Source: JBKEDS01 sp047975545 (GTDB taxonomy: Bacteria; Bacteroidota; Bacteroidia; Flavobacteriales; Flavobacteriaceae). Taken from it: a stretch of 64,000 nt of DNA. Each line of letters begins with the position of its first letter. Position 1 is the first letter of the stretch. Both the position numbers and the translations under genes were made by a program. The notes under the pieces were generated by a model. That model was not told the DNA's origin and did not search any database. It saw only the letters and a list, made by a program, of their open reading frames with translations. Positions 23,691-31,393 of the stretch are shown here, one piece after another. The DNA lies in assembly GCA_047975545.1 (NCBI GenBank), contig JBKEDS010000013.1, positions 36,493-100,492 on the forward strand, given 5' to 3'.

Positions 23691-25760
23691 TTAACTTATT
23701 TGCAAGCCGTTGGCCACATTTGCATTATCGGGGTTAACAAAAACCAGTTTGCCATCGGTGCTTTCGGTCATTAAAATCATGCCTTGGCTTTCTACGCCAC
23801 GTAAAGCCCGTGGTGCCAAATTAACCAAAACGGTTACTTTTTTGCCAACTATTTCTTCGGGCGTAAAACTTTCGGCTATGCCCGATACAATGGTACGTAC
23901 ATCAATACCCGTATCGACTTTTAACACCAAGAGTTTTTTGGCTTTTGGCATTTTTTCGGCTTCCAAAATAGTGCCTACACGAATATCCAACTTCGTAAAA
24001 TCGTTAAAAGTAATGGTTTCTTTTTGCGGTTGCGTGGCTTGTGCCGAGTTTGCCGAAGCGTTTTCTTTTTTGCTTGCTTCCAATTTATCTAATTGTTTTT
24101 GGATGGTTTCGTCTTCAATTTTTGAGAACAATAATTCCGAAGCCCCTATTTTATGTCCTGCGGGGAGCAATTCAGCTTCAGTGCTTATTTCGTCCCATGC
24201 CGTTTCAACTTCACCTGCAATGTTTAAAATAGTTTTCAATTTTGTTGAGGTAAAGGGTAAAAACGGCTCGCTTAAAGTTGCCAAAGCCGCCGCTATTTGT
24301 AATGCTGTGTACATAATGGTTTGGGTGCGGGCTTCGTCCTCTTTTACTATTTTCCACGGTTCCTCGTCGGCCAAATATTTATTGCCCAGGCGTGCCAGGT
24401 TCATGAGTTCTTGTTGGGCTTCCCTAAAACGATAACGCTCAATGGAATTTGCAATACTATCGGGATAGGTTTTAACGGTATCCAAGGTTTCGGTATCTAT
24501 TTTCGAAAAAGTTTTTGGCTTGGGTACAATGCCGTTATAGTATTTGTTGGTTAGCACGACGACCCTATTTATAAAGTTGCCAAAAATGGCCACCAACTCG
24601 TTGTTGTTGCGGGCTTGGAAATCCTTCCACGTAAAATCGTTATCCTTGGTTTCGGGCGCATTGGCCGTTAGGGCGTAGCGCAGTACGTCTTGCTGGTTGG
24701 GGAATTCCTTTAAATAATCGGGCAACCAAACCGCCCAGTTTTTTGAGGTGGAAAGTTTGTTGCCTTCCAAGTTTAAAAATTCGTTTGCCGGAACGTTGTC
24801 GGGCAAAATGTAGCTGCCTTCGGCCTTTAACATGGCCGGGAAAATAATACAGTGGAACACAATATTGTCCTTTCCTATAAAATGTACCAATTTGGTGCCC
24901 TTATCCTTCCAATAGGGTTCCCAATTTTTGCCTTTACGCTCGGCCCATTCCTTGGTGGATGATATGTAGCCTATAGGCGCATCGAACCACACATATAATA
25001 CTTTGCCTTGGGCGCCCTGGACCGGTACGGGAATGCCCCAGTCCAAGTCGCGGGTTACGGCGCGCGGGCGTAGGCCGTCGTCTATCCACGATTTTACTTG
25101 GCCGTACACATTGGGTTTCCAGTCGTTTTTATGGCCTTCGAGAATCCATTGTTTTAAAAATCCCTCATGTTTGTTTAAAGGCAAAAACCAGTGCTTGGTT
25201 TGCTTTAGGGTAGGCGTATTTCCTGTTAGGGTCGATTTTGGGTTTATTAAATCGGTAGCGTTTAAGCTGGTGCCGCATTTTTCGCATTGGTCGCCATAGG
25301 CTTCTTCGTTACCGCATTTGGGGCAGGTACCGGTTACAAACCTATCGGCGAGAAACTGGTTGGCTTTTTCGTCGTACAGTTGCTCGGTGGTTTCTTCAAT
25401 AAATTCACCTTTATTGTATAGGGTTTTAAAAAATTCGGAAGCCGTATCGTGGTGTATTTTTGCCGAGGTACGCGAATAGTTGTCGAACGAAATACCAAAG
25501 TCCTCGAACGATTGCTTGATTATGGCGTGGTATTTATCCACAATATCCTGTGGCGTAACGCCTTCGTTTTTGGCCTTAATGGTAATGGGTACGCCATGCT
25601 CGTCGCTACCGCCAATAAAAACCACATCGTTTCCGGTTAGCCGCAAATAGCGGGCGTAAATATCGGCAGGCACGTAAACCCCCGCTAAATGCCCAATATG
25701 AATGGGGCCATTGGTGTAGGGCAGTGCCGAGGTAATGGTATATCGTTTTGGTTTGTTCAT
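23691..25760 (-). CDS. metG: Methionine--tRNA ligase
   Basis: Charges tRNA-Met. At 689 residues it is the long form with an appended C-terminal domain. The class I motif is PIHIGHLAG (about residues 18-26), a zinc knuckle is formed by CPKC and CEKC (about 146-165), the KMSKS-type loop is KLSTSKN (near 335), and residues 585-689 form the EMAP II-like tRNA-binding/dimerisation domain (KLDIRVGTILEAEKMPKAKK). Divergent from the S66 carboxypeptidase with 150-165 bp between. Confidence 0.97.
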   Translation of the reverse strand: MNKPKRYTITSALPYTNGPIHIGHLAGVYVPADIYARYLRLTGNDVVFIGGSDEHGVPITIKAKNEGVTPQDIVDKYHAIIKQSFEDFGISFDNYSRTSAKIHHDTASEFFKTLYNKGEFIEETTEQLYDEKANQFLADRFVTGTCPKCGNEEAYGDQCEKCGTSLNATDLINPKSTLTGNTPTLKQTKHWFLPLNKHEGFLKQWILEGHKNDWKPNVYGQVKSWIDDGLRPRAVTRDLDWGIPVPVQGAQGKVLYVWFDAPIGYISSTKEWAERKGKNWEPYWKDKGTKLVHFIGKDNIVFHCIIFPAMLKAEGSYILPDNVPANEFLNLEGNKLSTSKNWAVWLPDYLKEFPNQQDVLRYALTANAPETKDNDFTWKDFQARNNNELVAIFGNFINRVVVLTNKYYNGIVPKPKTFSKIDTETLDTVKTYPDSIANSIERYRFREAQQELMNLARLGNKYLADEEPWKIVKEDEARTQTIMYTALQIAAALATLSEPFLPFTSTKLKTILNIAGEVETAWDEISTEAELLPAGHKIGASELLFSKIEDETIQKQLDKLEASKKENASANSAQATQPQKETITFNDFTKLDIRVGTILEAEKMPKAKKLLVLKVDTGIDVRTIVSGIAESFTPEEIVGKKVTVLVNLAPRALRGVESQGMILMTESTDGKLVFVNPDNANVANGLQIS

Positions 25761-25924
25761 TAATTTCGTAAATTAATTTTTTATAAAGTCTTGCGAGCTG
25801 TGGCGAAGTAATCTTTTTAATTGAAACAGACGCCCTCGCTTTGCCCTAAAGCAACGTATTTATTTTTAAGCCACAAAAGTACATATTTTAAAAGGCATTT
25901 AGAAAAAAAATGTATTTTTACCTT

Positions 25925-26941
25925 ATGACAAAATTAGCATTATCCACCATTGTGTTTTGCTCCTTTTTTTTATTCGGAAAAACAGCCGATATTAAGCAAA
26001 ACACCCCCATTAACAACACCGAAACATTGATACAACCACCATACTTAAAAACTGGCGATACAGTTGCTATTGTAGCGCCTTCGGGCGTTTTAAAAAACCG
26101 AATAAACGAAATAAACCAAGCTAAGGACCTGCTTAAAAGCTGGGGCTTGCACGTTGTGGTGGGCAAGCATGTATTTAGCCAAAACAACCATTTTGCGGGT
26201 ACGGACGACGAGCGTTGCGAAGATTTGCAAAACGCCATGGACGACCCAACCATTAGCGCCATTTGGTGCGCCCGTGGCGGCTATGGCACCGTGCGGATTT
26301 TAGATAAATTGGACTACACCAAATTTAAAAAACACCCCAAATGGCTTGTTGGGTACAGCGATATTACCGCCCTGCACAACCAAATGCACAACGAGGGCTT
26401 CGAAAGCCTACATGCCATGATGTGCACCAGCTTGCAGGACAAACAAGAAGATATTAAACAAACCGTTGAAACGTTTAAAAATGCCCTTTTCGGCAAACCG
26501 TTGTCCTATACTTTAGAGGGTTCTAATTACAACAAACCCGGAACCGAAACGGCCGAATTGGTAGGCGGAAACCTAACCATGCTCCACACCATGTTGGGTT
26601 CCAACACCAGTATTGACACGGCAGGAAAAATTATTTTTATTGAAGAAATTGGCGAATACAAATACCATATAGACCGCATGCTGCAAAGCCTAAAGCGGGC
26701 AGGATATTTTGATAACTGTAAAGGCGTTATTATTGGCGATATGACCAAGATTAAAACAAACACCACGCCTTGGGGCACATCTATCGAGCAGCTTTTTATC
26801 GATGCCTTGGGCAATTACAATTTTCCCATAGCCTTTAACATGCCCGCTGGGCACGAAAAGGATAATAGGGCTTTAATTTTGGGGCGGGCCATTACGCTTA
26901 AGGCCGGGAAAGATAAATCGGAAATTGTTTTTAAGGAATAA
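25925..26941 (+). CDS. S66 family LD-carboxypeptidase
   Basis: Peptidoglycan LD-carboxypeptidase, which removes the terminal D-Ala from tetrapeptides during wall recycling. The ATG at 25925 gives a clean signal peptide (MTKLALSTIVFCSFFLFGKT), unusual for classic cytoplasmic LdcA but common in Bacteroidota; another ATG at 25910 is in frame. The catalytic elements are visible: the nucleophile Ser in VGYSDITALHN, Glu in IIFIEEIGEYKYH, and His in NMPAGHEKDN. The GGYGTVRILDKLDY segment is typical. The stop is immediately followed by the ATG of the HEAT-repeat gene, so the two are coupled. Confidence 0.92.
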   Translation: MTKLALSTIVFCSFFLFGKTADIKQNTPINNTETLIQPPYLKTGDTVAIVAPSGVLKNRINEINQAKDLLKSWGLHVVVGKHVFSQNNHFAGTDDERCEDLQNAMDDPTISAIWCARGGYGTVRILDKLDYTKFKKHPKWLVGYSDITALHNQMHNEGFESLHAMMCTSLQDKQEDIKQTVETFKNALFGKPLSYTLEGSNYNKPGTETAELVGGNLTMLHTMLGSNTSIDTAGKIIFIEEIGEYKYHIDRMLQSLKRAGYFDNCKGVIIGDMTKIKTNTTPWGTSIEQLFIDALGNYNFPIAFNMPAGHEKDNRALILGRAITLKAGKDKSEIVFKE

Positions 26942-27706
26942 ATGGCCTTTTACGATTTACCAAAAGAAGAACGGCTAATTTTAGTTGAAAAAATTAACGC
27001 TGAAATTTATACCGATTTTAATAATTCTGAAACCGAAAACCTTTTAAAATATTGTTCCTGCGACGATACTTATATCCGAAAAACAGCCTATCTCGCTATT
27101 GGGAAATTGTTTTATGCCGAAACGGCCTTACAAGCCAAAATAATTTCAGAATTAAAAACCTTTTTGCAAAACCCTTCTGAAAAAGTAAGGCAAACGGCTA
27201 TTAACGCTGCGGGCGAAATAGGTAAATTCCATTTTGAAACCGTACAATTTTTTTTCGATAAGGGCTTATTCGACCAGCACCATAGCGTGCGGAACGCCGT
27301 TATAGGTAGCGTGAAAAAAATGGGCGAAAAAAATCCGGTTCCCGTTTTGGCTTGGGCAAAAACGTATTTAACCCACCCCGATAAGGAAATACGCCGCGAA
27401 ATTTGCCATGGCATCGAATTGCGGGGGCGCACCCACCCGCAAGATATTTTGCCGTTGCTTAAAACTTTGGAGTTTGATAGCGCCAAACGGGTTACCGACA
27501 CCCTGGTGCATGTAATCGGGCAAATTTCATACAAAAACGGATGCCTTAAAACGGTTATAGCGCACTTAAACACTTGGGATAATAAAATCTTGGTTAAAAA
27601 AGCCTTGAACGAAATTGTTAGTGTGCACAATCGTTACAAAACATTTGCCATACTAACCCAAGACGAAGCTATTGCCTATATCGACGAGCATTACACGCTA
27701 TTGTAG
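26942..27706 (+). CDS. HEAT-repeat protein
   Basis: A 254-residue all-helical protein with about five HEAT-type repeats (TYIRKTAYLAIGKLF, EKVRQTAINAAGEIG, HSVRNAVIGSVKKMG, KEIRREICHGIELRG, KRVTDTLVHVIGQIS). The arrangement recalls the AlkD-like DNA alkylation repair fold, but I cannot confirm the DNA-binding residues, so only the solenoid call is safe. Its ATG directly follows the stop of the S66 carboxypeptidase gene. Confidence 0.8.
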   Translation: MAFYDLPKEERLILVEKINAEIYTDFNNSETENLLKYCSCDDTYIRKTAYLAIGKLFYAETALQAKIISELKTFLQNPSEKVRQTAINAAGEIGKFHFETVQFFFDKGLFDQHHSVRNAVIGSVKKMGEKNPVPVLAWAKTYLTHPDKEIRREICHGIELRGRTHPQDILPLLKTLEFDSAKRVTDTLVHVIGQISYKNGCLKTVIAHLNTWDNKILVKKALNEIVSVHNRYKTFAILTQDEAIAYIDEHYTLL

Positions 27707-27804
27707 TCTGCACTTTTGCCGCCCCCCAAAATAGATAAAAATCCTGTTCAAATATCCTCGTAATTCATTAACTTTGGAGTAACAATCCCTTAAACTTGTT
27801 TGTC

Positions 27805-28650
27805 GTGAATTTACAGGAAATCCCCCGCGTAAAAAGCATTACCAAAGAAGCCTTTATAGAGCAGTATTTTAAACCACAAAAACCCGTGGTTATCGAGCGT
27901 TTTATTGAAGATTGGCCAGCCTTTACCAAATGGAACCTCGATTATATGAAAGCCGTTGCGGGCGACAAAACCGTTCCGCTTTACGACGATAGGCCCGTTG
28001 ACTATAAAGATGGCTTTAACGAACCGCACGCCAAAATGAAAATGGCCGATTACATAGACCTTTTAAAGCGCGAGCCTACCCGGTACCGTATTTTTCTTTG
28101 GAATATTTTAAAAGAAGTACCACAACTGCAAAACGATTTTACTTATCCCGATTTTGGGCTAAAACTCATGAAAGGGCTGCCCATGCTCTTTTTTGGTGGC
28201 GAAGACTCGTATACCTTTATGCACTACGATATTGATTTGGCCAACATTTTCCACTTTCATTTTGAAGGTAAAAAGCACATTATTCTTTTCGACCAAAAAC
28301 AGAATAAATACCTATATAAAATACCACATTCGTTAATAACCCGGGAGGATATCGATTTTTATAATCCCGATTACAACAAATGGCCGCTCCTAAAGCAAGC
28401 CCAAGGCTATAAAACCGACCTAAGCCACGGCGAAATACTATATATGCCCGAAGGCTATTGGCACTACATGCGCTACGTAACCCCGGGGTTTTCCATGAGT
28501 TTGCGCGCTATTGCCCGAAATCCGAAAAATTTTAGCAAAGCCGTGTACAATTTAGTGGTTATGCGTAATTTCGATAATATAATGCGCCGCATAAAAGGCC
28601 AGAAATGGATTGATTGGAAAAACGAACAAGCCTTAAAAAAGCAACCGTAA
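27805..28650 (+). CDS. Cupin-like JmjC-fold protein
   Basis: Probable Fe(II)/2-oxoglutarate-dependent oxygenase of the Cupin_8/JmjC type, possibly a protein hydroxylase; substrate unknown. The GTG at 27805 is chosen (product begins MNLQEIPRVKS); the TTG at 27796 is a less likely alternative. In this numbering the metal triad is His140 and Asp142 (FMHYDID) and His220 (EGYWHYM). FFGGEDSYTFMHYDID and HGEILYMPEGYWHY are the diagnostic segments. Length 281 residues, as usual for the family. Confidence 0.88.
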   Translation: MNLQEIPRVKSITKEAFIEQYFKPQKPVVIERFIEDWPAFTKWNLDYMKAVAGDKTVPLYDDRPVDYKDGFNEPHAKMKMADYIDLLKREPTRYRIFLWNILKEVPQLQNDFTYPDFGLKLMKGLPMLFFGGEDSYTFMHYDIDLANIFHFHFEGKKHIILFDQKQNKYLYKIPHSLITREDIDFYNPDYNKWPLLKQAQGYKTDLSHGEILYMPEGYWHYMRYVTPGFSMSLRAIARNPKNFSKAVYNLVVMRNFDNIMRRIKGQKWIDWKNEQALKKQP

Positions 28651-28690
28651 AAGCAATGTAGAAAAAATCGACTATTACTTTTTTTTGTAA

Positions 28691-28698
28691 TATATTTG
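28691..28698 (+). promoter_or_regulatory. Putative -7 element of the beta-barrel gene
   Basis: TATATTTG matches TAnnTTTG, 26 bp before the start codon at 28724. Confidence 0.6.
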
Positions 28699-28723
28699 CG
28701 CTTTAATTTTTAAAATAAAAAAC

Positions 28724-29215
28724 ATGAAAAAGATAGTTTTTATAGCGGCATTGTTTTGCGTGTCGTTAATTAATGCACAAGCGTTTATTGGCTCGGGCGA
28801 CCAAAAATTTCAAGTGGGTATTAATTTTCAGGACAATGGCACCGGTGTTAACGCCAGTTACGATTTTGGCGTGGGCGAAAATATATCCCTCGGGCTTTCG
28901 TCTACCTACGCTTTGGGCGTAAAAGATGAAATCGATGCCGATTTTGGCGACCGTATAGACCTTAAGGCGCGCTTTAATGCCAATTTGGGCAACGTAATAA
29001 ATATAGACCCTAATTTCGACCTTTACCCCGGTTTAAACATTAGCCTTAAAAACTTTGGTGGCCACTTGGGTGCCCGCTACTTTTTTACCGACGGCTTTGG
29101 TATTTATACCGAATTAAACGTTCCTTTTGCCAAATACGAAACAGGAACCTTAACACCGGCCGAAAAATTGCACAACCAATTTACGGTTAATTTTGGTGCG
29201 GCTTTTAATTTATAA
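28724..29215 (+). CDS. Small outer-membrane beta-barrel protein (DUF6646-like)
   Basis: A 163-residue exported protein with a signal peptide (MKKIVFIAALFCVSLINAQ). The mature part alternates polar and hydrophobic residues in about eight beta-hairpin strands (FQVGINFQDN, VNASYDFGVG, ISLGLSSTYAL) and ends with FTVNFGAAFNL, with an aromatic residue near the C-terminus as in outer-membrane barrels. The family name is from memory. An IS3-family element has inserted 14 bp after its stop, separating it from its apparent terminator at 30628-30665. Confidence 0.8.
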   Translation: MKKIVFIAALFCVSLINAQAFIGSGDQKFQVGINFQDNGTGVNASYDFGVGENISLGLSSTYALGVKDEIDADFGDRIDLKARFNANLGNVINIDPNFDLYPGLNISLKNFGGHLGARYFFTDGFGIYTELNVPFAKYETGTLTPAEKLHNQFTVNFGAAFNL

Positions 29216-29278
29216 AAGTACTCAAATACTGACTAGTCCTAAAAAATCGATACAGATTTATTAGACAAAAATAGTTAA

Positions 29279-30145
29279 TTAAACACTTGCAAAAACGTTT
29301 TTGCAAGTGTTTTTAGTTTTATAGGTTCTCATTTTAATTTTATTTTGTTGGTGTATTTGATTAGGTGTAAGCATAAAGTTTGAATAATGTGGTCTTTTAC
29401 TGTTGTAGATTTCTATTGCATTTTTAACCAAAATTTTCATAATCGAAAGTTTTTTATTGTACTTATCAATATTGAATTCTTGCTTTAAAATTCCATTAAT
29501 CCTTTCGGCTACAGCATTTTCATAAGGATCTGAGTTTTGTGTCATACTGCACTCTATCTTGTTTTTACGAAGTATTTTTTGATACTCATTGGCACAATAT
29601 TGTAAACCTCTATCGGAATGATGGATTAATGGTAAATGTTTGTAAACTCTTTGTTTAAGTGCATTTTTCATAGCTATTACACTACTTTCGGTATTCATAT
29701 TGTCAGCGACATTAAAGCCTACAATTTTTTTAGAATACGCATCGGTTATCAAACTCAAATAACACGGGTTTTCTCGTTTTCCGATGTAAGTGATATCCGA
29801 AACCCAGACCTGTTCTGGACGGGTTATCTGTAAATCCACAATTTGATTTTGATGTTTTCTAAACCGATGGTGCGAGCTGGTGGTAACATGATAAGCTCGT
29901 TTCGGAACAATCAACAAATGGTTTGCCCTTAAAATAGCTATAAATTTATCTCTTCCTATTTTTAGATTTTTTAATGGTTCATGTAAAATAAAATACAGTT
30001 TTTTACAGCCAATCCTGGGCATTGTTTGTCTGATTTGTAAAACCAAATCCACTACTATAGCAGCCTTGCTTTGTTTTGATTTTCTTCTTTTTATGTTTCG
30101 ATAATAAACCTGCCGGTCTATCCCGAACAAAGTGCAGGAAAACAT
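29279..30145 (-). CDS. IS3-family transposase, OrfB (catalytic part)
   Basis: A 288-residue integrase-type transposase with an N-terminal HTH_21 region and an rve catalytic core. The DDE residues are visible as Asp in WVSDITYI, Asp in HHSDRG and Glu in ENAVAERINGILK with the downstream Lys. The start ATG overlaps the orfA stop codon (TAATG), and the frame is open upstream of that ATG, so a -1 frameshift at the A-rich run (AAGAAAAAC on the minus strand, near 30155) could produce an OrfAB fusion. Confidence 0.92.
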   Translation of the reverse strand: MFSCTLFGIDRQVYYRNIKRRKSKQSKAAIVVDLVLQIRQTMPRIGCKKLYFILHEPLKNLKIGRDKFIAILRANHLLIVPKRAYHVTTSSHHRFRKHQNQIVDLQITRPEQVWVSDITYIGKRENPCYLSLITDAYSKKIVGFNVADNMNTESSVIAMKNALKQRVYKHLPLIHHSDRGLQYCANEYQKILRKNKIECSMTQNSDPYENAVAERINGILKQEFNIDKYNKKLSIMKILVKNAIEIYNSKRPHYSNFMLTPNQIHQQNKIKMRTYKTKNTCKNVFASV

Positions 30146-30579
30146 TACGGTTTGTTTTTCTTGTTCTTTGAATTGGTCGATTGTTCGGGTGGTAAGTTTT
30201 TTCGTATATCAATTTGATATTCTTGCTCGGCAATATCAATCATCATATCAAAAATGATGGCTTTCTTATCCGCTACAAAGGCTTGTTGTTCCAAAAAAGC
30301 TTTTTGCTTTTCCAGTAATTTAACTTGTGCTTCGAGTTCCATTATACGTTGTTCGGGCGATTTTGGCATATGCGATGGGGTTTGATTTTCCCAATCAAAG
30401 TTACCAAATTTTCGTAGCCATTGTACAACTGTTGAGCGAGATTGAATTCCATATTTACGACAAGCAACATGGGTTGATAATTTTCCTTGTTCAATTTCTT
30501 GAACAATTTGTAATTTTAAAGACATTGGATAGTCTTTTTGGGTACGCTTTACATAGCGGTTTTCCTGTGGTGTTTCCAT
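30145..30579 (-). CDS. IS3-family transposase, OrfA (DNA-binding part)
   Basis: A 144-residue protein with a helix-turn-helix of the IS3/IS911 type (LKLQIVQEIEQGKLS...YGIQSRSTVVQWLRKFG, about residues 21-62) that recognises the element ends, followed by a leucine-zipper-like helix (PEQRIMELEAQVKLLEKQKA, about 74-93) for multimerisation. The C-terminus is Lys/Asn-rich across the probable frameshift site. Confidence 0.9.
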   Translation of the reverse strand: METPQENRYVKRTQKDYPMSLKLQIVQEIEQGKLSTHVACRKYGIQSRSTVVQWLRKFGNFDWENQTPSHMPKSPEQRIMELEAQVKLLEKQKAFLEQQAFVADKKAIIFDMMIDIAEQEYQIDIRKNLPPEQSTNSKNKKNKP

Positions 30580-30627
30580 AACGATTAATTTTATGTATCG
30601 CTATTTCAGGACAAGACATACACATAA

Positions 30628-30665
30628 AAAAAATCGGATTGGGTTTTCTCAATCCGATTTTTTTT
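30628..30665. terminator. Terminator displaced from the beta-barrel gene by the IS
   Basis: AAATCGGATTG pairs with CAATCCGATTT around GGTTTTCT, followed by a long T-run. It begins 10 bp after the IS right end. Joining the flanks without the IS places it about 25 bp after the beta-barrel stop codon. Confidence 0.85.
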
Positions 30666-30680
30666 TAACGCTTTTAAATA

Positions 30681-30718
30681 ATGGTGGCTTCGACAAGCTC
30701 AGCCACCATTTTTTTTAA
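30681..30718 (+). repeat. TTCGACAAGCTCAGC hairpin with T-run, by recX
   Basis: ATGGTGGCT and AGCCACCAT enclose TCGACAAGCTC, followed by TTTTTTT. It is a member of the dispersed hairpin family and could also terminate plus-strand transcription; it overlaps the recX stop at 30715. Confidence 0.75.
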
Positions 30719-31191
30719 GAAACCTTAACCAACTCGTTCACCACACCGTAAACCAAATGGGCTTCCCAGCCGCGATAAAGTAGGTAGTCGGTTAGCTTTT
30801 TTCGTTTTTTCCACAGATTTTTTTCAGTTAGGCTATTGGCTTTTTTTTGTGCTAACCGGTAAAGCACTTCGGTATATTCGTCTTGCTGGATTTGCTTTAA
30901 CGCTTCATTAATATTATATGCCGAAATGTGGCGTTGTTTAAGTTCGTTTACTATTCGGTTTTTACCCCAATTTTTAATGCGGAACTTCCCTTGCGCAAAG
31001 GCTTTGGCAAAACGTGTTTCATTTAAAAACTTATGTTCTATAAGGTGGGCAATAACCAAGTTTGCGGCATCTGGTATCATGCCCATACTTTGTAGTTTTT
31101 GCTCGACTTCCTTATGGCAGCGTTCTTGGTAGGCGCAATAATGCTCCATTTTTGCGGTGGCCTCGGCCAATGTGTATACGTTTTTTTGCAT
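30715..31191 (-). CDS. recX: Regulatory protein RecX
   Basis: Modulator of RecA filaments. A 158-residue protein made of three-helix repeats: CAYQERCHKEVEQKL (about 18-32), FLNETRFAKAFAQGKFRIKNWGKNRIVNELKQR (about 55-87, the conserved core) and the C-terminal repeat with KLTDYLLYRGW. The length is normal. recA is not nearby. A palindromic repeat region lies upstream (31262-31352). Confidence 0.93.
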   Translation of the reverse strand: MQKNVYTLAEATAKMEHYCAYQERCHKEVEQKLQSMGMIPDAANLVIAHLIEHKFLNETRFAKAFAQGKFRIKNWGKNRIVNELKQRHISAYNINEALKQIQQDEYTEVLYRLAQKKANSLTEKNLWKKRKKLTDYLLYRGWEAHLVYGVVNELVKVS

Positions 31192-31261
31192 GCTACTACC
31201 AAAAATTTTAATATGAATTATCCGTATTCACGCCTAATTGCCTTATACTTATTGGATTCTG

Positions 31262-31352
31262 TTCATTCTGAGGAACGAAGAATCTCTTTTTATTACCAAT
31301 GGAGATTCTTCACTTCGCTTCGACCTTGCTCAGTACAGGTGTTCAGAATGAC
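31262..31352. repeat. Palindromic repeat (TCATTCTGA ... TCAGAATGA)
   Basis: Outer arms TCATTCTGA (31263-31271) and TCAGAATGA (31343-31351); inner arms GAAGAATCTC (31277-31286) and GAGATTCTTC (31302-31311), followed by CTTCGACCTTGCTCAGTACA. It is related to the elements at 46678, 52235 and 60511. Confidence 0.8.
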
Positions 31353-31393
31353 AAAAGACACTTATTAGGTATAAATACAGATATTCAAAAATT

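Larger units (their letters stand above)
29230..30618 (-). mobile_element. Complete IS3-family insertion sequence
   Basis: 1389 bp with imperfect terminal inverted repeats: TGACTAGTCCTAAAAAATCG at the left (29230) and TGTCTTGTCCTGAAATAGCG as the complement of the right end (30618), then GATACA in both. The ends are TG...CA and are flanked by a 3-bp direct repeat TAC (29227-29229 and 30619-30621), the target-site duplication size known for IS3-type elements. It carries orfA and orfB in overlapping frames. The element appears intact and could be active. Confidence 0.9.

Noticed and set aside
25534..25542. TTATCCACA, a perfect DnaA-box sequence
   Set aside because: It is single and inside metG coding sequence; no cluster of boxes or AT-rich unwinding region is near, so no origin is called despite the parS-like sites.
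30003..30239. 78-codon frame across the orfA/orfB junction of the IS3 element
   Set aside because: It is in the third frame relative to both transposase genes and has no recognisable domain; orfA and orfB explain the region.
31099..31368. 89-codon plus-strand frame over the recX start and palindromic repeat
   Set aside because: It reads through repeat DNA and antisense recX; amino-acid composition is not protein-like.
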